A stretch of DNA of 54,299 bases from DASZMJ01 sp035551935 (GTDB lineage: Bacteria; Planctomycetota; Planctomycetia; Isosphaerales; Isosphaeraceae), in the NCBI GenBank assembly GCA_035551935.1, contig DASZMJ010000311.1:1-54299 (forward strand), in the 5' to 3' direction. The notes beneath the pieces are model-generated. The model had not been told where the DNA came from, did no database searches, and worked only from the letters and a program-made list of their open reading frames with translations. The first letter of the stretch is position 1. Each line of letters opens with the position of its first letter. The position numbers and the translations under genes are program-made. Below, one piece after another: positions 40,979-49,176 of the stretch.

Positions 40979-42171
40979 CACTGAAATCTCGGATCGCGGG
41001 GATGGGGGCGGGCGCCGGGGCGATCGGGGGCCTCCTGGCCCTGGCGATCGCGCACGGGGCCGGGGCGGGGGCCGGCTGGGCGTTGGGCCCGGCCGTCGCG
41101 GCCTTGGCGGGGGCGACGGGGGCCTTGGCGGCGGCCGACGCGCTGGCGCGTCGGGTCGCGGCGCGGCGGGCCGACGGCGGCCCGATCGGCTGGAGTGGGC
41201 TCGACGACCGCCTCGACCAGGCCGACGCCGGCCGCGGGCGCGCCGGCCACCCGGAATTGTCCGACGAGCTGCGGCGGGCCGCGACGGCCGTCGGCCGCGA
41301 CCTGGAGGCCGTCGGCGAGGCGGCCGGCGAGATGGCCGGGGGGGCCGACGACCAGGGCGCGGCCGTGGCGCGGACGACCGCGACGGTCGAGGCCCTGGCC
41401 GAGCGGATCGACCGCATCTCCGGCGGCGCCGAGGACGCCGCCGAGGCCGCCGGGCAGGCCCGCGCCGAGGTCGGCCGCGGCCTCGAGGGGCTCCGCGGCG
41501 TCATCGCCGGCATGGACCGCCTCCGCGGCCGCGCCGAGGCGAACGCCCAGAAGGCCCGCCGCCTCGGCGACCGCTCGACCGAGGTCGGTGCCATCGTCGA
41601 GCTGATCGGCGGCATCTCGGGCCGGACCGACATGCTCGCCTTGAACGCGACGATCGAGTCGGTCCGCGCCGGCGAGCACGGCCGCGGCTTCGCCGTCGTC
41701 GCCGAGGAGATCCGCAAGCTCGCCGAGCGCACCGCCGCCGCCGCCGGCGAGATCGGCGCCCTGATCGAGGCGATCCAGGCCGACGCCCGCGAGAGCATCC
41801 GCGCCGTGGCCGAGGAGCAGGCCGAGATCGAGGGCGAGGCCCGCCGCGCCCACGAGGCCGGCGAGGCCCTCGGCCGCATCGGCGCCGTCGCCGAGCAGTC
41901 GGCCCGGCTGGCCGCGGGGATCTCGCACTCGGCCAACGACCAGGTGTTCGCCACCCGCGAGCTCGTCCAGGCGATGCAGGGCGCCTCCGAGGCCGCCCGC
42001 CGCATCCTCGGCGCCTCCGGTCGGCTCCGCGAGCGGCTCGACGCCCTCCGCGCCCGCTGCCATCGGCTCGGCGCCATCGCCGGCGATCTCGATGAGGACG
42101 GCGACGCCCCCGCCGCCCCGCCCTCGGCCGCGCACCGGCCGCGCCGCCGCGTCGGCGAGGTCGTCGGATGA
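40975..42171 (+). CDS. Methyl-accepting chemotaxis protein without a periplasmic sensor domain
   Basis: 398 aa, GTG 40975 overlapping the CheW stop. Two Gly/Ala-rich membrane helices in the first 60 residues (IAGMGAGAGAIGGLLALAIA and LGPAVAALAGATGALAAADA) leave almost no room for a periplasmic domain. The cytoplasmic part is a helical hairpin whose tip is the MCP signature 'IVELIGGISGRTDMLALNAT' followed by IESVRAGEHGRGFAVVAEEI and RKLAERTAAAAGEI, the CheA/CheW-binding region (typically LLALNA-IEAARAGE-GRGFAVVA-EVR-LA). No clear methylation-site pentapeptide pairs are obvious and no CheR or CheB gene is present. Signals must therefore be membrane-borne or cytoplasmic. It ends with an Arg-rich tail. 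Confidence 0.88.
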   Translation: MTLKSRIAGMGAGAGAIGGLLALAIAHGAGAGAGWALGPAVAALAGATGALAAADALARRVAARRADGGPIGWSGLDDRLDQADAGRGRAGHPELSDELRRAATAVGRDLEAVGEAAGEMAGGADDQGAAVARTTATVEALAERIDRISGGAEDAAEAAGQARAEVGRGLEGLRGVIAGMDRLRGRAEANAQKARRLGDRSTEVGAIVELIGGISGRTDMLALNATIESVRAGEHGRGFAVVAEEIRKLAERTAAAAGEIGALIEAIQADARESIRAVAEEQAEIEGEARRAHEAGEALGRIGAVAEQSARLAAGISHSANDQVFATRELVQAMQGASEAARRILGASGRLRERLDALRARCHRLGAIAGDLDEDGDAPAAPPSAAHRPRRRVGEVVG

Positions 42172-44924
42172 CCCCGCCCGAGGCCGAGGCCCTGCGTCGG
42201 GCCTTGATCGCCCTCCGCGATCGATTCACCACGGCCGGCGCCGACCCCGGGCTGTCGCCCGGCCGCGACCTCGCCGCCGCCCGCGACGAGGCCGACGCCC
42301 TGGGCCTCTCGGCCGCGGCCGACGCCCTCGCCCGCCTCGCCCTGCTGGCCGAGGTCGGCGACTGCCTCCGCGCCGACGCCCCCGAGGCCGCCGCCGACGT
42401 GCTCGCCTTCCTCGCGCGCGGCCTCGACGACCTGGTCCGACACCTCGAACACCTCGACGGCCCCGGGCTCGGCGCCCTCGCTGCGGCGATCCTCCGCGAC
42501 TCGGCCGACCGCTGGGGCGACTACCTCGCCCTGCTCGACCCGGACGCCGCCGGGTCGTCCAACGATCGGAATTGTGATTGGAATCTCACGGAGGAATCCG
42601 TCGCGGTCATCGACGACGCGCCCGCCGTCGACGCCGCGGCCCTGCTGCGGCTGCTGACCGGCGGGACGTCGGTGGGTCCGGAGGCCGAGGACGACGGGCC
42701 AGAGGAAGAACCATCGGCCATCGACGCCCGACGGCCGGCGGTCGTCCCGGCGAAGGCCGGGCCGAGGGCCGCGCCGCCGGCGCCCGCGATCCCGCGCGAG
42801 CTGGCGATGGACGAGGAGCTGAAGGGGGCCTTCCTGGAGGACGCGGGGGACCTGTTCGACCGGCTGGAGCGCGGGGTGCTCGGACTGGGCGAGGGGCCGG
42901 GCCAGGACGGGCCGCTCCACGAGATCGGCCGCGCCTTGCACACGCTCAAGGGGGCGGCCGGCAGCGTCGGCCTGTCGGCCTTGGCGGCCGAGGTCCATGC
43001 GCTGGAGGACCAGCTCGAAGAGGCCGGCGGGGTGGCCTCGGCCGACCTGATCGCGGCGTTGTTCGGGGCCCTGCGCGACCTGGAGGCCGTCCTGAACGCA
43101 TTGCGGCGCGGGCCGGCGCCGGCGGGGCGAACGGAAGCGAAGCCGGCGGCGGTCGTCGCGGAGCAAGAAGCGCCCCGACCGGTCCCCGACGACGCGCCGG
43201 CGGCCGAGGACGACGGGCCGATCCGGGTCGCATCCGCGAAGATCGAAGAGATGATGGACTGGGCCGCGGAGCTGCTGGCCAGGCGCGGCGCGTGGGGAGG
43301 GCTGGGGGCCCGGCTCGGCCAGTGCGCCGCGACGGCCACCGGTTGCCGGCGGCGGCTGCTGGCGATCGCCGAGGGGCTCGGGGGCGAGGGGCCGGCGGCG
43401 TCGCGGGCGGAGGCCCTGGCACGGCTCGACGAGCAGGCGGCGGACCTCGCCGTGCTCGCCGAGTCGGCCCGCGCCGCGGCGACCGCATTGGCCGACGAGG
43501 CCGACGCGCTGGGGAGGCTCGGGTCGCAGCTCTGGGAGGCGCTGCAAGGGGTCCGCGTCGTGCCGGTGCGCGGCCTGTTCCAGCGGCTGGCGCGGGTGGC
43601 GCGCGACGCGGCGCAGGTCGAGGGGCGTCGGGTCGAGGTCGCGACCGTCGGCGAGGGGGCCGGGATCGATCGGTTCCTCCAGGAGCGGGCCTTCGAGCCG
43701 CTCCTGCACGTCGTCCGCAACGCCGTCGGCCACGGCCTCGAACCCCCCGAGGCCCGCGTCGCCGCCGGCAAGGCGCCGAGCGGCCGCGTCACGCTCGAGG
43801 CCCGACGCGAGGGCAATGCCCTGGTCCTGGCCGTCGAGGACGACGGCCGCGGCCTGGATTATGCCGCCATCGAGGCCAAGGGGCGCCGACTCGGCCTGAT
43901 CCGGCCCGACGAGCGGCCCACGACCGAGCGTCTGGGCGCCTTGATCTTCGAGTCGGGCTTCTCGACGCGCGCCGAGGCCAACGCGATCTCTGGCCGGGGC
44001 GTCGGCATGGACATCGTCGCGCGCGACGTGGCGGCGTTGCGGGGGACGATCACCTTGACGTCGCGCCCCGGCCAGGGGACCCGGCTCACGGCGAGGCTGC
44101 CGGCGCGGCTGGCCCTGGAACAGATGATGGTCGTCCGCGTCGCCGGCCAGGCGTTCGCGCTGCCGTTGGAGTCGATCGAGCGGGTCCGGGCGGTCGACGA
44201 CGAGGAGACCGGGGCCGGCCCGGGGCCCTCGGCGCGGATCGAGACGGCCCGGGTGCTGGGGCTAGCGGCGCCTCGGGGCGAATCGTGCCCTAAGCTGGTG
44301 ATAGTCCGCGCCGACGGCGAGGCGCCGGGCGTGGTGGTCGACGCCATCGACGGGCCGCGCGAGCTGGTCATCCGGCCGCTCGGCCCGCTGCTGGCCGGCC
44401 ACCCGTTCGTCTCGGGGACGAGCGCCCTGATGACCGGCGAGGTCGTGCTCGTGCTCGACCCGACGGCCCTGGCCCGCGTCGCCCTGGGGGGCGGGGCGAT
44501 CGCCCCGGCCCCGCCGGCGCCGGCCGAGCCGGCGGCGGCATTGGTCGTGGACGACTCGGTCAGCGTGCGACGGGTCGCGGTCCGCCTGCTCGGCGGCCTG
44601 GGGCTGGTCGTCGACGAGGCGGCCGACGGCCTCGAGGCGCTGGGACGGCTGCGGAAGCGGCCGTATCGCGTGGTCCTGTCGGACCTGGAGATGCCCCGGA
44701 TGGACGGCTTCGAACTGCTGGCGGAGCTGAACCGCGCGGCCGGACCCGCGGCGCCGCCGGTCGTCGTCGCCAGCACCCGGTCCGACCCGGCGACGCGCGA
44801 CCGCGTCCTCGGCCTCGGCGCGCGGGCGTTCCTGGCCAAGCCGTTCGGGGCCGACGAGCTGGCCCGGCTCGTCGGCGACATCGTGGCCGAGGGGGCGCAA
44901 GCCGTCGCCGCCGCGATCCCCTGA
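42168..44924 (+). CDS. cheA: Hybrid CheA histidine kinase with C-terminal receiver
   Basis: 918 aa (ATGA overlap with the MCP). Order: helical N-terminal region 1-130, possibly a degenerate HPt without histidine; HPt (P1) about 212-320 with phospho-acceptor His258 in 'IGRALHTLKGAAGSVGLSAL'; dimerisation helices about 360-450; kinase with N box 'HVVRNAVGHGLEPPEARVAA' (His514, Asn518), G1 VEDDGRGLD, F/G2 box 'FESGFSTRAEANAISGRGVG' then MDIV; CheW-like P5 'LEQMMVVRVAGQAFALPLES'; receiver 'ALVVDDSVSVRRVAVRLLGG' with phospho-site Asp839 in VLSDLEMPRMDGFEL and LAKPF. The kinase phosphorylates its own receiver and probably the next protein. A linker segment at nt about 42560-42605 is less GC-rich. 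All catalytic residues appear intact. Confidence 0.92.
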   Translation: MTPPEAEALRRALIALRDRFTTAGADPGLSPGRDLAAARDEADALGLSAAADALARLALLAEVGDCLRADAPEAAADVLAFLARGLDDLVRHLEHLDGPGLGALAAAILRDSADRWGDYLALLDPDAAGSSNDRNCDWNLTEESVAVIDDAPAVDAAALLRLLTGGTSVGPEAEDDGPEEEPSAIDARRPAVVPAKAGPRAAPPAPAIPRELAMDEELKGAFLEDAGDLFDRLERGVLGLGEGPGQDGPLHEIGRALHTLKGAAGSVGLSALAAEVHALEDQLEEAGGVASADLIAALFGALRDLEAVLNALRRGPAPAGRTEAKPAAVVAEQEAPRPVPDDAPAAEDDGPIRVASAKIEEMMDWAAELLARRGAWGGLGARLGQCAATATGCRRRLLAIAEGLGGEGPAASRAEALARLDEQAADLAVLAESARAAATALADEADALGRLGSQLWEALQGVRVVPVRGLFQRLARVARDAAQVEGRRVEVATVGEGAGIDRFLQERAFEPLLHVVRNAVGHGLEPPEARVAAGKAPSGRVTLEARREGNALVLAVEDDGRGLDYAAIEAKGRRLGLIRPDERPTTERLGALIFESGFSTRAEANAISGRGVGMDIVARDVAALRGTITLTSRPGQGTRLTARLPARLALEQMMVVRVAGQAFALPLESIERVRAVDDEETGAGPGPSARIETARVLGLAAPRGESCPKLVIVRADGEAPGVVVDAIDGPRELVIRPLGPLLAGHPFVSGTSALMTGEVVLVLDPTALARVALGGGAIAPAPPAPAEPAAALVVDDSVSVRRVAVRLLGGLGLVVDEAADGLEALGRLRKRPYRVVLSDLEMPRMDGFELLAELNRAAGPAAPPVVVASTRSDPATRDRVLGLGARAFLAKPFGADELARLVGDIVAEGAQAVAAAIP

Positions 44925-44941
44925 GGTTTGAGGACGAGCGA

Positions 44942-46453
44942 ATGGAAGGCCCCCTGATCCTGGTCATCGACGACAGCCCGACCATCCGCAAGCTGGTCGA
45001 GTGCCACCTCTCGCAGGCCGGCTACAAGGTGGCCGTCGCCGCCGACGCCGACGCCGGCGTCGCGCAGGCCGCGGGCCTCCGCCCGGCCCTGATCCTGCTC
45101 GACCATCAATTGCCCGGCACGACCGGCGACGAGGTCTGCCGCCGGTTGCTCGACGACGAGGCCACGTCGAAGATCCCGGTGGTCATCAGCTCGGCGATGC
45201 GCAACCGCGCCTTCGCCCGCTACGCCGAGTTCGCCAACGTCGTCGACCAGATCCCCAAGCCGTTCACGCCCGAATTGCTCAAGAGCGGCGTGGCCAATGC
45301 GCTGCAGGTCGGCGCGATGGTCGTGCAGGCCCAGCGGACCGGCTCGGCGATACCCGAGGCCGTCGGCGAGGTCCACGACGCGGCGCTCGAGGGCGACTCG
45401 GCGGTCTTCCCCGTCCGCGCCGTGCTCGACTTCCTGAACAACAACCAGCAGGCCGGCCGGCTGACGCTCGAGCAGGGGAAGGACCGGATCAAGTTCGTCG
45501 TCGGGGGCGGGCGGATCCAGGCGGTCTTCGCGCCGACGATGGGCCCGGACCGGATCGACGGCGACCTGCCCGCCGACCTCGCCGACCTGGCGCCGCTGCT
45601 GGCCATGACGCTCGGCGAGCACCAGGACGCCTCGATGGCGGGCCTGGTGAAGATGCTCGAGCGGAGCCTGTCGGACCCGAGGCGATTGCGGGCGCTGCTG
45701 CGGTCGCAGGCGGCGATCCTGCTCGTGCGCGCCCTGACGGGCGAGCCGGGCCGGTTCGCGTTCGAGCCGCGCGGGGCGTCGCCGCCGATGTTCCAGGCCT
45801 TCCCGCTCCAGGCGAGCCTGCCGGCCCTGGCCGTCGAGGGCGTGCGGCGTTGCGAGCCGATCGTCGACCCGGCCGCGTGGGCGTCGCTGGTCTTCGCGAG
45901 GCAGGCGGCGAAGGGGGGCAACCTCGACCGCGCGGGGCTCGCGCCGGGCGACCTGCGCATCCTCTCGCTCTGCGACGGGACGCGCGCCCTGGCCGGCGTC
46001 GCCGAGGGGGCCGGGGTCGCGCCGGCCGAGGCCGCGGCCGTGGCCCGCGGGCTCGAGCTGGCCGGCCTGCTCGAACGCCGATCGGCCACCGCCGGCGCCT
46101 CGGTCCTGTTGCTCGACGACGACCCCGAGACCGCCCGCACCGTCCAGGCCACCCTGGGCGACAACGGCCACCAGGTCAAGGCCGTCCGCGACCGCGTCGG
46201 CGCCCAGCTCCTGCTCCGCCGCAACCGCTTCGACCTGATCCTGCTGGCGCTGGATCGCCCCGAGCACGACGCGTTCTTCCGCGCCTGCAAGGAGCAGGTG
46301 CCGGCCTCGACGCGGTTCGTCGGCATCGCCGGCATCGAGGACGAGTCCGAGCTGTCCCGGCTCGACGCCATGGGCCTCGACGGCGTCCTGCACCGCCCCG
46401 TCACCGAGGCGGACCTGAAGGCGACGGTCGATCACCTGCTCCGTGTCGCATAA
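44942..46453 (+). CDS. Response regulator: REC - DUF4388 (PATAN-like) - degenerate REC
   Basis: 503 aa, 17 bp after cheA with GAGGACGAG as ribosome binding site. An intact N-terminal receiver: 'LILVIDDSPTIRKLVECHLS' (acid pair), phospho-Asp in ALILLDHQLPG (about residue 54), Lys in 'IPKPFTPELL'. The middle, about 150-390, begins 'DSAVFPVRAVLDFLNNNQQA', GRLTLEQGKDRIKFVVGGGR, a DUF4388/PATAN-like domain known from gliding and twitching regulators, followed by helical winged-helix-like segments. The C terminus is a second receiver-like domain, 'ASVLLLDDDPETARTVQATL', in which the acceptor Asp is replaced (DLILLALDRPEHDAF) and the Lys reads Arg (LHRPVTEADL), so it cannot work canonically. No DNA-binding or cyclase output; output by protein contact is likely. 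It is the natural target of the CheA. Confidence 0.85.
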   Translation: MEGPLILVIDDSPTIRKLVECHLSQAGYKVAVAADADAGVAQAAGLRPALILLDHQLPGTTGDEVCRRLLDDEATSKIPVVISSAMRNRAFARYAEFANVVDQIPKPFTPELLKSGVANALQVGAMVVQAQRTGSAIPEAVGEVHDAALEGDSAVFPVRAVLDFLNNNQQAGRLTLEQGKDRIKFVVGGGRIQAVFAPTMGPDRIDGDLPADLADLAPLLAMTLGEHQDASMAGLVKMLERSLSDPRRLRALLRSQAAILLVRALTGEPGRFAFEPRGASPPMFQAFPLQASLPALAVEGVRRCEPIVDPAAWASLVFARQAAKGGNLDRAGLAPGDLRILSLCDGTRALAGVAEGAGVAPAEAAAVARGLELAGLLERRSATAGASVLLLDDDPETARTVQATLGDNGHQVKAVRDRVGAQLLLRRNRFDLILLALDRPEHDAFFRACKEQVPASTRFVGIAGIEDESELSRLDAMGLDGVLHRPVTEADLKATVDHLLRVA

Positions 46454-46462
46454 GAATGGAAA

Positions 46463-46599
46463 AGTGCTGAGTGCTGAGTGCTGAGTGCAGAGTGGGGAGG
46501 GCCGGCACCGGGGGCGGATCGCATCCTTGTCTTACTCAGCACTCAGCACTCAGCACTCAGCACTCAGCACTCAGCACTCGGCACTCAGCACTTTTTCGA
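46463..46599. repeat. Opposed heptamer tandem arrays forming a long hairpin, probable terminator
   Basis: Four AGTGCTG units on one side (46463-46494, the last one AGTGCAG, then AGTG) face eight ACTCAGC units (46534-46589), followed by ACTTTTT. The units are complementary, so the transcript can fold into a stem of about 30 bp with register slippage and end in a U-run (46591-46595). It separates the chemosensory operon (ends 46453) from the coiled-coil gene starting at 46608 and is a strong terminator or attenuator candidate. Unequal copy number suggests slippage or expansion. Confidence 0.7.
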
Positions 46600-46607
46600 G
46601 TCATGCC

Positions 46608-47546
46608 ATGATCGATCAACCGGCGGGCGTCGATTATCAGGACACGGTGGCGTTGCTCCAGGAGGAGATCGCGCGGCTGGAGGAGGAGCTGAGGCTGCGC
46701 GACGAGGCGGCGGCCGTCCCGGGGGCGCCGGAGGGGGACCGGATCGACGAGCAGGCCGAGGCGGAGGCGAAGCAGAGGGAGGCGCGGTCGGCGGCGGACC
46801 TGGCGGAGCGGGACGAGACGATCGGGCTGCTGCTGGAGCAGGTGCAGCGGCTCGAGGAGGCCGAGGCCGCGGGCCGGGCCGAGTGGGAGCAGCTCCACGA
46901 CTGGCTCCAGGAGGTCGAGCGCCGCGTCGAGGGGCACGACGAGCGGGGCGAGGACCTGGCGCAGGCGCTCGACGACGAGCGGCGCCGGCACGACGCCATC
47001 CGGCGCGAGGCCGAGGCCCAGCGGCGGTCATGCGAGTCGCGCCAACGCGCCGCCGAGGAGGAGGCCGAGCAGCTCCGGGGCCGCCTGGCCGAGCTGGCCC
47101 GGCGGCCCGACGCGGCGGCGGCGCTGGAGGCGCTGGAGGACGAGAACCGCCGGCTCCGGCAGGCGCGCGACGAGCTCGAGCGCGCCGCGGCGGTCGCCAC
47201 GGCCGCCGAGGTCGAGGCGATCCGCGGCGAGCTCGACGCCGCCCGCGCCCGGGTCGCCGAGCTCGAGCGGCAGCTCCGCCGCGCCGACGACGAGCTCGAG
47301 GCCGGGCGTCGCGAGCACGAGGCGGCCCTGGCGTCGGCCCGCGCCCAGCAGGCCCGAGCGGCCCTCGACCGGCCCGCCGCCGCGCCGGCGCCGGCCGACC
47401 GCGGCCCCTCGCCCGACGAGCGGATCCGCGCCCTCCGCCTCCACCTCCGCGAGATCCACGAGCGCGAGGCCCACGAGCGCGAGCAGAACCGCCTCACCGC
47501 CCGGCTCGGCCGCCTCTGGCGCCGGACCGGGCCGGGGGGGAGTTGA
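46608..47546 (+). CDS. Long coiled-coil protein
   Basis: 312 aa from ATG 46608, only 12 bp after the U-run of the heptamer hairpin and without a clear ribosome binding site, so its own expression may need read-through. Almost entirely heptad coiled coil: 'TVALLQEEIARLEEELRLRD', 'ETIGLLLEQVQRLEEAEAAG', 'ALEALEDENRRLRQARDELE', 'ARVAELERQLRRADDELEAG', then a Pro/Ala hinge and a basic terminal helix 'RALRLHLREIHEREAHEREQ'. No enzyme motif. Coiled coils may scaffold the receptor array or the downstream GTPase. Not assignable to a named family. Confidence 0.7.
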   Translation: MIDQPAGVDYQDTVALLQEEIARLEEELRLRDEAAAVPGAPEGDRIDEQAEAEAKQREARSAADLAERDETIGLLLEQVQRLEEAEAAGRAEWEQLHDWLQEVERRVEGHDERGEDLAQALDDERRRHDAIRREAEAQRRSCESRQRAAEEEAEQLRGRLAELARRPDAAAALEALEDENRRLRQARDELERAAAVATAAEVEAIRGELDAARARVAELERQLRRADDELEAGRREHEAALASARAQQARAALDRPAAAPAPADRGPSPDERIRALRLHLREIHEREAHEREQNRLTARLGRLWRRTGPGGS

Positions 47547-47629
47547 GGGCGGGCGGGAGGAAAACCGGAGATGTGCGAAAACGGAATCTATCCTTGATCG
47601 ACGGGCGACGGGCCGGGAGGCGAACCGCC

Positions 47630-48094
47630 GTGCGGGGCGACGACGAGCCGACGACGACCGGGCCGGGGGCGCCGCGCGGTCCGGCCGAGCCGGCCGAGGC
47701 GGCGTTGCTCCGGCTCCGCGCCTGCGTGCTCCGCGGGCTCGACCGGATCGAGGCCCTGGCCCGCGACCGCGCGGCCCCGGGCGGCGACGCGGCCTTGCGC
47801 GACCGGCTCGAGGCGCTGGAGGCCGAGCGCGACGAGGCCCTCGGCCGGCTCGAGCACGACCGCCGGCAGCTCGCCGAGGCGTGGGAGCGGCTGGAGCGCG
47901 AGCGCGTCGCCGCCCTCGCCGCGGGCCACCGGGTCGGCGGGCCGGCCCCCGTCGCCGGGCCCCCGGCCGAGCCGATCCCCGCGCCCCGGCCCGAGGCCGC
48001 CGGGCCCGACCCGGTCGAGCAGGCGATCCTGCGGCAGTTCCAGGCGCTGCGACACGACGTCCGCCGCAACGCCCTCGGCCGGCATCCCGCCTGA
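47630..48094 (+). CDS. Coiled-coil hypothetical protein
   Basis: 154 aa from GTG 47630, chosen for the GGGAGG about 8 bp upstream; the frame is open further upstream and a TTG at 47594 is possible. The core 'AALLRLRACVLRGLDRIEAL', 'DRLEALEAERDEALGRLEHD' and 'RRQLAEAWERLERERVAALA' is a two-part coiled coil, followed by a Pro-rich hinge and a C-terminal helix 'VEQAILRQFQALRHDVRRNA'. Overall plan (long coil, Pro hinge, basic end helix) mirrors the preceding gene, suggesting the two are related or work as a pair. Function unknown. Confidence 0.6.
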   Translation: MRGDDEPTTTGPGAPRGPAEPAEAALLRLRACVLRGLDRIEALARDRAAPGGDAALRDRLEALEAERDEALGRLEHDRRQLAEAWERLERERVAALAAGHRVGGPAPVAGPPAEPIPAPRPEAAGPDPVEQAILRQFQALRHDVRRNALGRHPA

Positions 48095-48156
48095 TCGCGG
48101 GCCGACCCCGTCGGCGACACCGCCCAGACCCCGAACCCGTCCCGAGGCCCAGGGCC

Positions 48157-49176
48157 ATGCCCATCGACACCATGACGAACCCGCCCGCGACCGCCCGCCG
48201 GGGCTGGGCGTCGCGCCTCTTCGGCGGCCTCCGCCCCGGGCCGCACCTGGCCGTGACGGCCGTCGGCCGCCACCGCGCCGACGACGGCCTCGGCGGCATG
48301 GCCCGGCAGCTCATCGACGACGACCGATACGCCTTCCTGCTGCTGAAGGACGCCGCCGACGACGTCGGCGACGACGAGGCGGCGCCGGCCCTGGCCGCGT
48401 TGCGCGAGCGGATGGCGCCGGTGCCCGGCGGCGTCATGCCGGTCGTCCGCGCCGACGGGCACGTCGAGCCGGTCGCCGTCGCCGCCTTCTACCTCGACCG
48501 GACCGCGGTCACCAACCGGCAATACCGGCGGTTCGTCGCCTCGGGGGGCTACGACGACCTGGAGATCTGGCCGCGCGAGGTCTGGCCGAGCGTCCTGAAG
48601 CTGGTCGACCACACCGGCCGGCCCGGCCCGCGCGACTGGCATCGCGGCGAGTACCCGGCCGAGCTGGCCGACCACCCCGTCGTCGGCGTCTGCTGGTACG
48701 AGGCGTCGGCCTACGCGCGTTGGGTCGGCAAGCGGCTGCCGACGGCGGCCGAGTGGCAGAAGGCCGCCGGCTGGCCCGAGCAGCTCGGCGGCGGCGGCTG
48801 CACCCGCTTCCCCTGGGGCGACGTCTTCGACCCCGTCCGCGCCAACCTCCACGCCTCGGGGCGGGGCCGGACCGCCCCGGTCGACGCCTTCCCGGCCGGC
48901 GCCACCCCCAACGGCCTGTACCAGCTCGCCGGCAACGTCTGGGAGTGGCTGGCCGACCCGCTGGAGATCATCCCCTGCGCGCCGGGCGAGTCGTTGCGGC
49001 CGTTCAAGCCGCTGCGACGGATCGTCGGCGGCGCCTTCGACACCCACTTCGTCCACGAGGCGACCAACCAGTTCATCACCGGCCAGGCCGAGCTGGACCG
49101 CCGGCACAACGTCGGCTTCCGCTGCGCCGTCGCCGTCGACCGGCTCCGCGACGCCCCCCCGGAGGCGGCCCCATGA
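48157..49176 (+). CDS. SUMF1/formylglycine-generating-enzyme-like protein
   Basis: 339 aa from ATG 48157. A helical N-terminal region of about 90 residues ('GMARQLIDDDRYAFLLLKDA'), then the SUMF1 fold: 'VAAFYLDRTAVTNRQYRRFV' (FYxDxxxVTNxQYxxFV), 'HPVVGVCWYEASAYARWVGK' then RLPTAAEWQKAAG, 'RFPWGDVFDPVRANLHASGR', 'GLYQLAGNVWEWLADPLEII' (GNVWEW), and 'RHNVGFRCAVAV' at the end. Formylglycine-generating enzymes need a redox cysteine pair near the C terminus; only one Cys (FRC) is seen there, so the protein is more likely a ligand-binding or regulatory SUMF1 domain than an active sulfatase-maturing enzyme. Its stop overlaps the GTPase start (ATGA), so the two are coupled. No sulfatase gene is near. 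Confidence 0.88.
   Translation: MPIDTMTNPPATARRGWASRLFGGLRPGPHLAVTAVGRHRADDGLGGMARQLIDDDRYAFLLLKDAADDVGDDEAAPALAALRERMAPVPGGVMPVVRADGHVEPVAVAAFYLDRTAVTNRQYRRFVASGGYDDLEIWPREVWPSVLKLVDHTGRPGPRDWHRGEYPAELADHPVVGVCWYEASAYARWVGKRLPTAAEWQKAAGWPEQLGGGGCTRFPWGDVFDPVRANLHASGRGRTAPVDAFPAGATPNGLYQLAGNVWEWLADPLEIIPCAPGESLRPFKPLRRIVGGAFDTHFVHEATNQFITGQAELDRRHNVGFRCAVAVDRLRDAPPEAAP

Noticed and set aside
46463..46599. CRISPR or coding repeat
   Set aside because: The units are 7-bp perfect tandem copies in two complementary blocks without spacers, and no frame through them is protein-like.
48157..49176. Active formylglycine-generating enzyme for a sulfatase
   Set aside because: The C-terminal redox cysteine pair is not seen and no sulfatase gene is in the window; a regulatory SUMF1 domain is more likely.
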